Shown one piece after another: positions 1 to 7,711 of a DNA stretch of 64,000 bases (position 1 is its first letter; the number at the start of each line of letters is the position of its first letter). Made by a program: the position numbers and the translations under genes. The DNA is from Terrihalobacillus insolitus. Lineage in GTDB: Bacteria > Bacillota > Bacilli > Bacillales > Amphibacillaceae. The stretch is from the NCBI RefSeq assembly GCF_028416575.1, contig NZ_JAMQKB010000001.1, positions 617,276 through 681,275 on the forward strand, in the 5' to 3' direction. Under the pieces are notes generated by a model. The model was not told the origin of the DNA. It saw only the letters and a list, made by a program, of their open reading frames with translations, and did no database searches.

Positions 1-359
1 AAATACGAAAGCAACCAATTTTCTAACTCCTTAACTGTGTCTTCTGCTGGGGGACAGCCTTTAAAGCAATTTACATCCGGCTCTCTAGCCACGTCACCGT
101 CCAACTGTATGATTAGTAGGTCCAAACCCTGTACGCCGTTAACTAATAATTCCAGACCACCTTGTTCTGCTATAGATTGACACCAATCCCTTACACCATG
201 CCAGCCAGCACCAAAAGAGCCAAAACCAGGGGTTGCTGATAAGTCTGGTTGAAGTGGTAGGAAACGGACATTCTCCCCAAGCATATGGATAATGATTTCA
301 TTCAGCATATCAAAATCCCTTGGACCTTCTGATACTATTCCGATTTGATAGTCTCTCAT
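1..359 (-). CDS. TOPRIM-like protein, partner of the adjacent ATPase (partial)
   Basis: The gene runs off the left edge of the window, so only about 119 N-terminal codons are visible. It begins MRDYQIGIVSEGPRDFDM. The hydrophobic strand followed by EGPRD is what the first TOPRIM motif (E in a strand-turn) looks like, and a later IIQLDGDVAREP supplies a D-x-D-like acidic motif. Its ATG overlaps the stop of the upstream ATPase gene (ATGA), so the two are translationally coupled. ATPase plus TOPRIM nuclease is the arrangement of OLD-like, Gabija-like and PARIS-like defence modules, and a DUF4276-type protein is another possibility. The family assignment is inferred from the short visible part only. 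Confidence 0.6.
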   Translation of the reverse strand, partial: MRDYQIGIVSEGPRDFDMLNEIIIHMLGENVRFLPLQPDLSATPGFGSFGAGWHGVRDWCQSIAEQGGLELLVNGVQGLDLLIIQLDGDVAREPDVNCFKGCPPAEDTVKELENWLLSY

Positions 360-1570
360 AGATTCGGTACACCACCTAATCTACCCATTAGCCATAGTTT
401 AGAAAGACTGTAACCCTCGTCTAAAAGTTCTTTTGTTACAACGATTCTATTAACCTCTGTATGACCTTTCCTATTTCGTTCAACCGCGAACAGTCTAATA
501 TCAGTATTACTTATATCCAAACCGTCAAGTACCAGAGGGTTATGCGTTGTTAACAATGCAATTTTATTATGTTCAATAACTTTTTGAGTAAATACCTCTG
601 TAACTTTTCTTGCTAACCTAGGGTTCATTGCTTGATCAAAATTATCAACGGCAAAAATTTTAGTTGATCTTTCATGCATTGCTAAAATTAAAACAAAGAG
701 AACAAACAAGGACCCCTCACTAGAATCATAAGGTGTTAGTTCATTTCTATCATCACGCATGTAACGGTCGGTAAATTTAACAGCCTTTTGTCCTGTGGTA
801 ACTCCAGGAGCTACCATATCTTTATTTGGTTTACCTACAGAAATACCGTCTACCCAATCAATTAGTTCATATAAGTCATCAATATCTAAGGAGCCAAAAA
901 GTTCTTCCTTCATATCCAATAACTCTTCAACAGATTCAGCCAATCGCCCTCCAAATAACCCTAGTGGATCACGTTGAGAAGTGTCAGGTTGAATTCCTCT
1001 TAATGTAGCAGTATTAGGTGTATAGATAGCATAATCCTTAAAAAAGTCATAAAACTCTTGCAAGTTAATAGGTTCAGTACTACTGGAGTGGATTCCCTGT
1101 AAAAAAGACAACCAACCCTTATTACTATCTACCTCAAAATTAGGATAACCAACTACTTTTCCTGATGAAGCTTGTGATCTGCCAAATATTTTTTTATCAT
1201 TATAATATAAACCTTCTGTAAAGTAGTCCCAAGAAGGCTTTGGTCTTTCAATTGGATTACTTAAATTAACACTATAGTTCCATAAACCTGTTGACAGACG
1301 TGATTCTATACCCAACTCAAGCGTTCTCGGTATTCTATCCATTTTTTGAAAGGAGGATTTATATAAGGCCGGGGTTCCAAGCCTTACTCCACGGTGCGCT
1401 AAGACCTCATTATCGACCCTTCCAGATATAGCTCCACTAAGAACCCCCATTGCCTCGAGTAAGGAACTTTTACCGCTACCGTTAGCACCTATAAAAACGT
1501 TAACTTTTCCCAGTTCTATCGATTGTTGAAAAATAGATTTAAAATGTTTAATGGACAGATTAATTCCCAA
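356..1570 (-). CDS. AAA family (ABC/SMC-like) ATPase, putative defence ATPase
   Basis: A protein of about 404 residues. A Walker A motif GANGSGKS lies near residue 30, a signature-like DSSEGSLF near 288, a Walker B-like IFAVDNFDQAMNP near 305 and an H-loop LLTTHNPLV near 343. This order is typical of AAA_15/AAA_21 ATPases of the OLD/RecF type, which act with a nuclease partner. Two TTG codons lie near the start; the one at 1570 has a GGAGG at a normal distance (7 nt), whereas the one at 1576 is only 2 nt from it, so 1570 is preferred. The gene is followed without a gap by the TOPRIM-like gene, and the pair forms a two-gene operon. A role in anti-phage defence is inferred; the ATPase fold is clear. 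Confidence 0.8.
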   Translation of the reverse strand: MGINLSIKHFKSIFQQSIELGKVNVFIGANGSGKSSLLEAMGVLSGAISGRVDNEVLAHRGVRLGTPALYKSSFQKMDRIPRTLELGIESRLSTGLWNYSVNLSNPIERPKPSWDYFTEGLYYNDKKIFGRSQASSGKVVGYPNFEVDSNKGWLSFLQGIHSSSTEPINLQEFYDFFKDYAIYTPNTATLRGIQPDTSQRDPLGLFGGRLAESVEELLDMKEELFGSLDIDDLYELIDWVDGISVGKPNKDMVAPGVTTGQKAVKFTDRYMRDDRNELTPYDSSEGSLFVLFVLILAMHERSTKIFAVDNFDQAMNPRLARKVTEVFTQKVIEHNKIALLTTHNPLVLDGLDISNTDIRLFAVERNRKGHTEVNRIVVTKELLDEGYSLSKLWLMGRLGGVPNL

Positions 1571-1679
1571 TTTCAATCCTCCCCTCTATTAGTCTATTAA
1601 CACTATATTACCATTATTATTTACCAAACAATACTAAATCATTCAACTTAATTTTTGATTGTCGTTATTAAAATGGCAA

Positions 1680-2060
1680 CAAAGGGACAGCTGTCAACTC
1701 CCACGGCTAAAGCAGTGGGGTTCTAGGGTACTTGCAAGCTTCTCAATGGTGCCCTTATCTTTCCTTGCAGAAAGAGTTTCCACCAAAGCACTGGCGTGTA
1801 TTCTCCTAAAACATTAACGGACGTATTGCGTGTATAGCAAGGCACTTCTCTCAACAAGCTTAGAAAGACTCTTGATATGCTTTTCGTTCCGACTTCTATT
1901 GGGCGCTGTCACGACCAATCAGGTTTGTTTTTATGCGACAAACCAACGCAATGTTTTACTTGGTGATTCTTTTAGTCGTGCAATCTCAAGATGATGCAAT
2001 TCAACAAAGTTATTCCATTGTGCGTTGCATAAATCCACGTCAACAGCATTAAAAGTTTCG
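1680..2060 (-). mobile_element. Degraded IS200/IS605-type element end
   Basis: Around 1690-1715 is a hairpin CCCACGGCTAAAGCAGTGGG, the 'CTAAAG-loop' hairpin typical of the right end (and omega-RNA 3' end) of IS200/IS605/IS1341 elements. The following several hundred bases on the minus strand contain a short open segment ending in ...LRWFVA-stop but no recognisable TnpA or TnpB core, so only a remnant is present. The far side is replaced near 2060 by sequence shared with the yifB upstream repeat. No intact transposase was found between 1577 and 2570. Confidence 0.4.
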
Positions 2061-2110
2061 TTTGTGTGAAGCACAACAAACCCAACCGCTGCTACACTTC
2101 TATCCTATCA

Positions 2111-2152
2111 ATCTTCGACAATTTTCGGGTCGTCACTGTACTGTGACCATAA
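2111..2152 (+). repeat. REP-like repeat copy 1 (degenerate)
   Basis: It matches the TTCGACAA-n-TTCGGG-CGTCACTGTGAC consensus but carries a 4-base internal duplication (CACTGTACTGTGAC) and has lost the usual TACATT end. It is preceded by the GCACAACAAACCCAACCGCTGCTACACTTC-type sequence seen upstream of yifB, so it is the head of a decayed unit. Confidence 0.7.
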
Positions 2153-2215
2153 CTACCAATTCACTTCTCATGATTATACTAACTATCTAGCGTCATGCAA
2201 GATGAAAAAATGCAT

Positions 2216-2453
2216 GTAAAGGAAAGGAACTTGTTGGGATAATGCACCAATGGAAAGCTTTTTCGGGAAGCTTAAAGAGGAATCCATATGAATTCATAAA
2301 TCTCGTACCATAAAGGAAGTCGATCAATTGATAGACTGGTATATGGACTTCTATAACCATACAAGAAAACAAAAAGGGGTAGGAGGATCTTTAGCACTTA
2401 CAAAATTATACCAAAAATGGGCGATTAACCCCAAACCTTTTGTATCTACTTGA
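2216..2453 (+). pseudogene. IS3-family (IS150 group) transposase, C-terminal remnant
   Basis: The plus strand encodes the C-terminal part of a DDE transposase: GTCWDNAPMESFFGKLKEE, an in-frame TGA, then RTIKEVDQLIDWYMDFYNH and a C-terminal tail. The WDNAPMESFF motif surrounding the last catalytic Glu is diagnostic of IS3-family OrfB. The N-terminal two thirds and OrfA are missing and there is an internal stop, so the element is dead. The sequence after the stop (CTTGACAGGGGTACGGTCA) resembles an IS end. Confidence 0.8.
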
Positions 2454-2570
2454 CAGGGGTACGGTCACAGACGCCTGAACTTGGGAAGTGACAGGCCCAA
2501 AACCAAAAAACTATAGTCCCTCAGCAAAGTTTAAGAGGACTGTAGCTTTCATCTTATATAGATCTATTTA

Positions 2571-3248
2571 TTAATACGCGCCTCTTTTTAAAACAGCGAT
2601 TTCATTCTTTCTTCTCGCCAATATGACATCGATTTCATTAAGAATATCTTTGGTTTCACTGTCAAAAGATATTACTGATCCCTCAAGTTGGTCCATAAGT
2701 TTTGCAATCTTTTGGTCTACATTGCTATTGCCGACTTTATCCATATATTTAAAGCTTTCGTATAAGGAAAAAAGCTCATCTGAATATTCCTTACCCTTCG
2801 TTTCTCTATAGATATTATAAATGCGCTTTTCACATTGATACATAAACTTCTGATCGTAAACTGTTTTCTGTTCATTACTATCAATACGTCCCGAAAACAA
2901 CAAGAAGGAGAGTACTATTATTGTAGAGATTGCCAATATAATTATTTCCGTTATGATAAAGGAATTCAAACGGTTAAATGCACTGGAAAAGAAACAAATG
3001 GCAGTGATAATAAGAAGATTAATAATCAAGGTTACGGATATCCCTGAACTAATAAATATATTTTTTTTGAATGAATTAATTATTTCCAATCCAATAAACA
3101 GGGCTATTTCTGAGATCAGAATAAAACTTAACGCCCACCAGGTGATCGTAGTTTTTTGAATACCTAATAAGAAAAAAATCGTTAAAGTCGTTACTATTAC
3201 GATTAAACCTATTATCCCTATTAATGTAATCTTAAATCTATTTTTCAC
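2571..3248 (-). CDS. Four-TM membrane protein with a cytoplasmic helical tail
   Basis: I do not recognise this 225-residue protein as a named family. Four hydrophobic segments fill roughly residues 8-30, 36-58, 68-92 and 97-118. They are followed by a charged, helix-rich cytoplasmic tail of about 105 residues (KFMYQCEKRIYNIYRETKG and onwards). It lies 16 bp downstream of the SPFH/zinc-ribbon gene on the same strand and is likely co-transcribed with it. B. subtilis ydjG-ydjH-ydjI is a comparable membrane-stress gene group, which suggests a role in the same membrane complex; this is inference from context. Confidence 0.7.
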   Translation of the reverse strand: MKNRFKITLIGIIGLIVIVTTLTIFFLLGIQKTTITWWALSFILISEIALFIGLEIINSFKKNIFISSGISVTLIINLLIITAICFFSSAFNRLNSFIITEIIILAISTIIVLSFLLFSGRIDSNEQKTVYDQKFMYQCEKRIYNIYRETKGKEYSDELFSLYESFKYMDKVGNSNVDQKIAKLMDQLEGSVISFDSETKDILNEIDVILARRKNEIAVLKRGAY

Positions 3249-3264
3249 TTTATATCACTATCCT

Positions 3265-4560
3265 TTATAGTTTCTCCCCACATTCAGGGCAAAATTTAGG
3301 CGATCCATTTATGTTTTCCCCACAACTATGACATTTCTTAACAAGTGACTCTCCACATTCCGGACAGAAATTCGCATGCTCATTTTCTAGTAAAGAACCA
3401 CATTTCGGACAAGGTTTGGGTACAGCCTTTCCGCACATATCACACTTTGTAGCATTTTCCTTTAAGTCTGCCCCACAAGAGGAACATGGTGCATATGCTT
3501 TCCCACATTCAGTGCAAAACTTAGATTTTTTTGATAAACCGTTCCCGCAATTGCTACACACTATTTTATTTGTTATTTCCTCTTCATTTTTTTTATTCGT
3601 ATCATACCCACAATTCGAGCAGAAGCGTTTATCCGCTTCCATTTCACTCTGACACTTTGGACATTTTTTCATTTCCTTCGTGTTTAAGGTTTGGGATATA
3701 CCACTAACCTGACTCCCCATTACACCACCAATTCCAGTTCCTATACCAAGACCAATTCCTGCCCCCATAATACCCGCTTGAGACGAACCAGTGTTTTTTG
3801 CAGCTCCTTCAAGGGTATCAAAGGATCTCGCTTGCACATAGTTATATCCAACAATCTCCATTTCTGCCTTCTTAGCAAGGGCTTCTTTAAGCTTAATTAC
3901 AGAACTGTCGTCTTCTGGTGTATTGATATCGTTAATGTAAAAGTTAACCAATTTGATTCCGTATTCATCCAAAACTTTTATCATTCTATTCTTTAAGTGA
4001 TCAGACAGTTCACTTAAATAAGCATTGATTTCTAGAACACTTATTCCACTTTTCACTAAATAAGAAGAAATAGAATCTTTAACCATGGTAAGGTATAATC
4101 CCCTAAAATAAGTGATAATATTTTTTTTATCAATCATTGGAAGATTACCGACAAGCTTAATTAGAAATTTTCTAGAATCATTGATTTGAATTCCAAATTG
4201 GCCAAAAGAACGAACCGGAATAAAGACTTTATACTTCGGATCCTGTACTTGAATGGGAGACGGGGTTCCCCATTTTACATCTAAAGAATGAACCTTATTT
4301 ACATACCATACTTCAGCTGTAAACGGAGAACGTCCACCAAATGGTAGATTAATAATATTATTTAATATGGGTATATTTGCAGTATTTAGGGTATGACGTC
4401 CCGCTAAAAATAAATCTAATGCCTGGCCACCTTTATAAAGAATCGCTTCTTGAGATTCATTTACGATTAATTGTGTCCATGTCCCGAGTTCTTCATTTGG
4501 ATATTTCCATGCAAACACAGCTGGATTTCCGTTATACTTAACTACTTCAGCAATAGCCAT
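3265..4560 (-). CDS. SPFH/Band-7 protein with five C-terminal zinc ribbons (YdjI-like)
   Basis: The first 310 or so residues resemble B. subtilis YdjI ('virion core protein'-type SPFH domain), including MAIAEVVKYNGNP at the start and the FAWKYPNEELGTWTQLIV segment. A glycine-rich stretch near residues 263-287 links this to an unusually long tail of five CxxC-n-CxxC zinc ribbons: CPKC/CSNCG, CSNCG/CTECG, CSSCG/CDMCG, CPKCG/CPECG and CHSCG/CPECG. YdjI family members usually have one or two such ribbons and are about 320 residues long, so this one (431 residues) is extended. SPFH proteins scaffold membrane microdomains; the ribbons probably recruit partners. The neighbouring DUF805 protein also ends in a zinc ribbon. 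Confidence 0.85.
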   Translation of the reverse strand: MAIAEVVKYNGNPAVFAWKYPNEELGTWTQLIVNESQEAILYKGGQALDLFLAGRHTLNTANIPILNNIINLPFGGRSPFTAEVWYVNKVHSLDVKWGTPSPIQVQDPKYKVFIPVRSFGQFGIQINDSRKFLIKLVGNLPMIDKKNIITYFRGLYLTMVKDSISSYLVKSGISVLEINAYLSELSDHLKNRMIKVLDEYGIKLVNFYINDINTPEDDSSVIKLKEALAKKAEMEIVGYNYVQARSFDTLEGAAKNTGSSQAGIMGAGIGLGIGTGIGGVMGSQVSGISQTLNTKEMKKCPKCQSEMEADKRFCSNCGYDTNKKNEEEITNKIVCSNCGNGLSKKSKFCTECGKAYAPCSSCGADLKENATKCDMCGKAVPKPCPKCGSLLENEHANFCPECGESLVKKCHSCGENINGSPKFCPECGEKL

Positions 4561-4704
4561 AAAACCAAGTCACCCTTTAAAAGAATTTTAGTTCCATTAT
4601 ATTACTATTTTATTCCCCAAATGATCTGAAAGACATTAAAAAGTCTCATAAATATAAACATTTGATTCCCACTGTAGTAAACATCATCTTGGCTTCAAAT
4701 TGAA

Positions 4705-5214
4705 TTAAATTGTGGTCCCGCAATATTCACAATTACCAACTTTCCCCTTTTGTTTCACATTAGTTGCACCACATCCAGGGCATTTTACACTTTCCATTTC
4801 CGCATTGACTTCATTGTTTTCAATATAATTAGGTTTAGGTTGGAAATGTTGTGATTCTACTTCCGTGTAATCTCCTTTAGGATTTACACCATACTTGTTA
4901 TCTCCAGATTTTCCTTCTGTACACAAAAGAATTAATAGCCAAATAGCTCCTATAAAAGGTATAACACTTATTAGAATAAACCACCCGCTCTTACCCACGT
5001 CATGAAGTCTTCTGACAGTAACCGCTAAGGATGGTAATAAAATGGCTAAATAATAAAGTCCATTAATTCCCCCATCAGTGCCTAAAGCAGTTTCTATGAT
5101 AGCTGCAACCATAGCAAAAATAATATTAAATAAAAAAAACATCCAATATTCCTTACGTCGTGCTCTCCCACTAAAATCTGCGTATTTTTTTAAAACCCCC
5201 AGATACCAACTCAC
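4705..5214 (-). CDS. DUF805 membrane protein with a C-terminal zinc ribbon
   Basis: A 169-residue protein. It opens with MSWYLGVLKKYADFSGRARR, the signature of DUF805 (FxGRAxRxEYW), followed by the usual membrane helices and the conserved RRLHDVGKSGW motif near residue 68. The last 30 residues add CPGCGATN...CEYCGTT, a single zinc ribbon not normally part of DUF805. It lies 144 bp upstream of the SPFH/zinc-ribbon gene on the same strand. Function is unknown; a shared zinc-ribbon module suggests the two proteins act together at the membrane (inference). Confidence 0.85.
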   Translation of the reverse strand: MSWYLGVLKKYADFSGRARRKEYWMFFLFNIIFAMVAAIIETALGTDGGINGLYYLAILLPSLAVTVRRLHDVGKSGWFILISVIPFIGAIWLLILLCTEGKSGDNKYGVNPKGDYTEVESQHFQPKPNYIENNEVNAEMESVKCPGCGATNVKQKGKVGNCEYCGTTI

Positions 5215-5412
5215 AATAATTCTCCTCTCTCTTCATTTCCATTTTTGTTTTTGGATCCATACTTAAAACAAAAAAACAAATTGGAAACTAAACTTATATT
5301 AATATATTTATCACTTAAACTATTATACATCCATCTTTTTTTTAGAAGTATATAACATGTATCAACATTGATATTGCATTGCAATGTCAATAAAAAAAGC
5401 AGACCACTTGTG

Positions 5413-5652
5413 CTAGTTAAAATAGTAGTCCATTTCTAAAAAACGCTGAGAAAATAATTTTTTTGATTGTATTAATCGGTAAGAGTCATCAACATTCATA
5501 TCAAGAATGAGCAATCGACGCCAACACCCGCTCTCTGGACTTAACAGAAGCATCAGGCAAGCCGACTCCGTATCTTGCGAAATCCTCACCTCAACCTGCA
5601 CACGGTAGCCTTCCAAACCTTTTAAGCCAATACTTGAAACCTTGACAGTCAT
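5413..5652 (-). pseudogene. Truncated, frameshifted copy of yifB 5' end
   Basis: The first 30 codons (MTVKVSSIGLKGLEGYRVQV...) match intact yifB at 11252-12787. Deletions then remove about 15 bp (the MVIVG coding part) and later about 8 bp, throwing the rest out of frame although the DNA still matches to about position 5505. From there to the stop the sequence is unrelated, and its origin was not recognised. Upstream it keeps the yifB leader and ends in REP-like repeat copy 2. It is a decayed partial copy, not a gene. Confidence 0.85.
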
Positions 5653-5880
5653 ACATATGCCTCCAATTAAATATTTTCAATATACAATTCGTCCTAAAAC
5701 AGATAATCAAAGTAAAATGGGTAAGAAAAATAGGATGGGGTAACAATTGAGGTTTAAAATCAAAGTGATCCTTTTCTATCTACATCCAACTATATTGACA
5801 AACACCGCTATTCTACAAAATAATCCAAAATCCTGTTAAAATATAAATTAAAAAAAGAAATAGAAAGAAGCACAATAAAC
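5653..5880 (-). repeat. yifB leader repeat, copy R1
   Basis: It contains the yifB ribosome site and the leader also found at 12788-13012 and 14694-14915, with CAGATAATCAAAGTAAAATG and CTATCTACATCCAAC as landmarks. It joins the truncated yifB copy to REP-like repeat copy 2. Confidence 0.8.
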
Positions 5881-5907
5881 CTAACCGTGTACACTTCTAT
5901 CCTATCA

Positions 5908-5950
5908 ATCTTCGACAAATTTCCGGGGGGCGTCTATGTGATCATACATT
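5908..5950 (+). repeat. REP-like repeat copy 2
   Basis: It reads TTCGACAAATTTCCGGGG, then GGCGTCTATGTGATCATACATT. The last six bases are TACATT, after which the sequence changes to the 47-codon gene unit. Confidence 0.85.
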
Positions 5951-6003
5951 CCTGGTTCTACACTTTATTTCAAGGTTTATTTCATGTATAATGAGACTAT
6001 ATT

Positions 6004-6031
6004 AAAAAAGAGAAGTGTTTAAAACACTCCT
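6004..6031 (-). terminator. Short hairpin with T-run after the 47-codon gene
   Basis: On the minus strand the palindrome AGTGTTTTAAACACT is followed by TCTCTTTTTT. It is placed to end the transcript of the small gene at 6071-6214. A TATAAT at 5987-5992 on the opposite strand could start a convergent RNA over the same region, but its -35 is poor. Confidence 0.4.
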
Positions 6032-6070
6032 CCATGCAACTGATACCGCAAAGGTGGTAGTTGTCATGTT

Positions 6071-6214
6071 TTATCTTTTACGAGAGCCACCCTGCTTCCT
6101 ACGGCGAGGGGTGGTTTTCTTGCTTTGTAGAATGCTCTTACGAAAGAAATAGGCACCAGTTTCACGCACAACCCCCTTCAGAACTTCACGTAGAAATTCA
6201 AGAAATGTTTCCAT
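6071..6214 (-). CDS. Small basic protein, intact member of a repeated unit
   Basis: A 47-codon gene. The ATG at 6214 is preceded by a very strong ribosome site, AAAGGAGGTGACGATC, so this start is preferred over codons further upstream. The protein has an amphipathic N-terminal helix (METFLEFLREVLKGVVRET) and a very basic tail (SKKTTPRRRKQGGSRKR). I do not recognise the family. Its leader begins immediately beside REP-like repeat copy 3, and a hairpin with a T-run follows the gene, giving a complete small transcription unit. The first 10-15 codons and leader recur at 14985-15127 and 18257-18402, also next to REP-like repeats. A membrane-active or nucleic-acid-binding peptide is conceivable, but no function can be assigned. 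Confidence 0.6.
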   Translation of the reverse strand: METFLEFLREVLKGVVRETGAYFFRKSILQSKKTTPRRRKQGGSRKR

Positions 6215-6292
6215 GATCGTCACCTCCTTTCCTAACACGGAAAGAAGCGTAACAACCAGTTTATCATATTCTACCATTCATCTTATCTATCA

Positions 6293-6332
6293 ACATTCGA
6301 CAAACTTCGGGGCGTCACTGTGACAATACATT
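6293..6332 (+). repeat. REP-like repeat copy 3
   Basis: It reads ATTCGACAAACTTCGGGG, then CGTCACTGTGACAATACATT. The terminal ACAATACATT is repeated once more immediately after. The comK fragment begins directly beyond it. Confidence 0.9.
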
Positions 6333-6341
6333 ACAATACAT

Positions 6342-6725
6342 TTACTTTCTTATCTTTTAAAAAAGACAGCCCTTCAACTTATCAAGCTGGCCTGTCTAGA
6401 TGGATACTCTACCTATGATGGCAGGCGAATCGCAATGATGTATAAAACATCCTCCCGGAAAAAAGTTCCGATTCCGATTAATCCAGAATTACATATATTT
6501 GCTTTCCCGACAATGTCCCCTAGCCAATTCGATTGCAATTGGATCTTTTATAACCATGTCCAAGCCATCAAGCCTACTACAAAGAAACTATCCCAAACAA
6601 TCATTACATTTAAATATAAGGAACAGCTTGCTCTAAAAGAATCCTATTATACCATCGAAAAACAAATGTATCGTACTGCTGTTTGCATGCTTTCATTCTC
6701 TCAACAGAACAAACAAAGCAGCTAG
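6342..6725 (+). pseudogene. comK: Internal fragment of a comK-type competence regulator gene
   Basis: Translation of the plus strand from 6342 gives LLKKTALQLIKLACLDGYS, then YKTSSRKKVPIPINPELHIF, AFPTMSPSQFDCNWIFYNHV and finally SYYTIEKQMYRTAV. These align with the middle of ComK, where B. subtilis has PLQIVDRSC, VDPSNQIFLFPTLSS, CGWISHVHV and SYNSFENQVYRTAW. About 45 N-terminal residues are missing because the frame begins at the end of REP-like copy 3, and about 60 C-terminal residues are missing because the frame stops at 6725 just before an IS3 remnant. A full-length comK elsewhere in the genome is expected. Confidence 0.8.
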
Positions 6726-6764
6726 AAAAAATTAGAGGCAGTTCTTCTTTCCCGCCAAATACGC

Positions 6765-6941
6765 ATAGAAGGTTTTTTCTCCCACTTTAAGGAAGAGGCT
6801 TTTTACCCTTTCCCTTGTAAGACAGTAAAAGAAGCTTATCAAACTGTGGCTAAGTATATTCAGTATTATAATACGCAAAGGTATCAAAAGAGATTTAATA
6901 ATATGACTCCAGCACAGTATTTCAATGTGATGATAGGATAG
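6765..6941 (+). pseudogene. IS3-family transposase C-terminal remnant
   Basis: A 58-codon open stretch ending in TAG encodes IEGFFSHFKEEAFYPF, then EAYQTVAKYIQYYNTQRYQ and NMTPAQYF. The FFSHFKEE and YIQYYN...RYQ motifs mark the end of an IS3-family (IS150-like) DDE transposase. It is a different IS from the remnant at 2216-2453 and sits directly after the comK fragment. From 6942 to 7213 I see nothing identifiable. Confidence 0.75.
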
Positions 6942-7213
6942 AACAACAGCAAGAACAGGCAGCGTGTGAACAGCTTATATCAAGCGTCGCACCGCTTTAC
7001 ATGGAGATGCGGGCAGTGATAACATAATTCGGTGTGCCAAGTCACTAATAACCTTGCGCCTTGGCAAGAAAATCATGCCCGCAGAGGTTCGATGTCAAGC
7101 TCAAAGCTAATGAAATGACATAAAGTCTAATATCTCTTTAGCTGCCGTTTATAGAGAACCTGTCGAAATATTTCGTGTCCAAAAAATTGGGTATTGACCA
7201 CTGTGACCTAGAA

Positions 7214-7711
7214 TTAAATTCTAGCATTAAGTCTACGAAGCATTTCAAATGTGTTTATATAGGGAATTTCAAAAGCACGGCACACATTAGGAATAAGTAT
7301 ACGTTTTTTAATTTCTCGTTTAAATTCTTCGTGAGTCACAACTGTGAGGTTGTAAGCTTTCGCATAAGCAACTAACCAACTATCTGCTACACTAGCAAAC
7401 TCTGATTTTGCTGATTCATGAAATTGCTCATTGGTTTGTGCCCAGTTTATAACTTGTCCAAATGCATCAAATACTTTTTCATCATCAGTGGACATGAACC
7501 ATTTACTAAATGAATCATTTGCCCATTTTCCAAGTAGGTCCTCTTGATCAGAACCAATTATTTCCCCCTTTACACGGTCTATACTAATTATTTTCTCGTC
7601 TTCTGCAAGTTTTTGTAAAGTTGTCCAGAAGGATGGGGCAATATCAAAGGCATAGTAACGACGGTGAGCTTCTATAAATACGTTCGCATCCAGTAAATAC
7701 TTCTCACTCAT
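7214..7711 (-). CDS. PIN-domain protein (DUF4411 family)
   Basis: A 165-residue protein starting MSEKYLLDANVFIEAHRRYY, with the first PIN acidic residue in LLDAN. Acidic residues recur in the middle and at SVADSWLVAYA, consistent with the PIN metal-binding site. The length and the RRYYAFDIAPSFW segment fit DUF4411. The ATG at 7711 overlaps the stop of the ImmA/IrrE gene (ATGA), so the PIN protein is made only with its partner. PIN proteins of this arrangement are usually RNase toxins of toxin-antitoxin-like modules; the regulator/peptidase encoded upstream is the likely controller (inference). Confidence 0.8.
   Translation of the reverse strand: MSEKYLLDANVFIEAHRRYYAFDIAPSFWTTLQKLAEDEKIISIDRVKGEIIGSDQEDLLGKWANDSFSKWFMSTDDEKVFDAFGQVINWAQTNEQFHESAKSEFASVADSWLVAYAKAYNLTVVTHEEFKREIKKRILIPNVCRAFEIPYINTFEMLRRLNARI

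Noticed and set aside
1690..1730. A functional omega-RNA of an RNA-guided TnpB nuclease
   Set aside because: Only the end hairpin is recognisable; no TnpB or IscB coding core was found in 1577-2570, so just an IS200/IS605-type end remnant is called.
6950..7200. Possible IS110- or IS116-like remnant after the IS3 fragment
   Set aside because: No translated motif could be recognised; the impression rests on general sequence style only.
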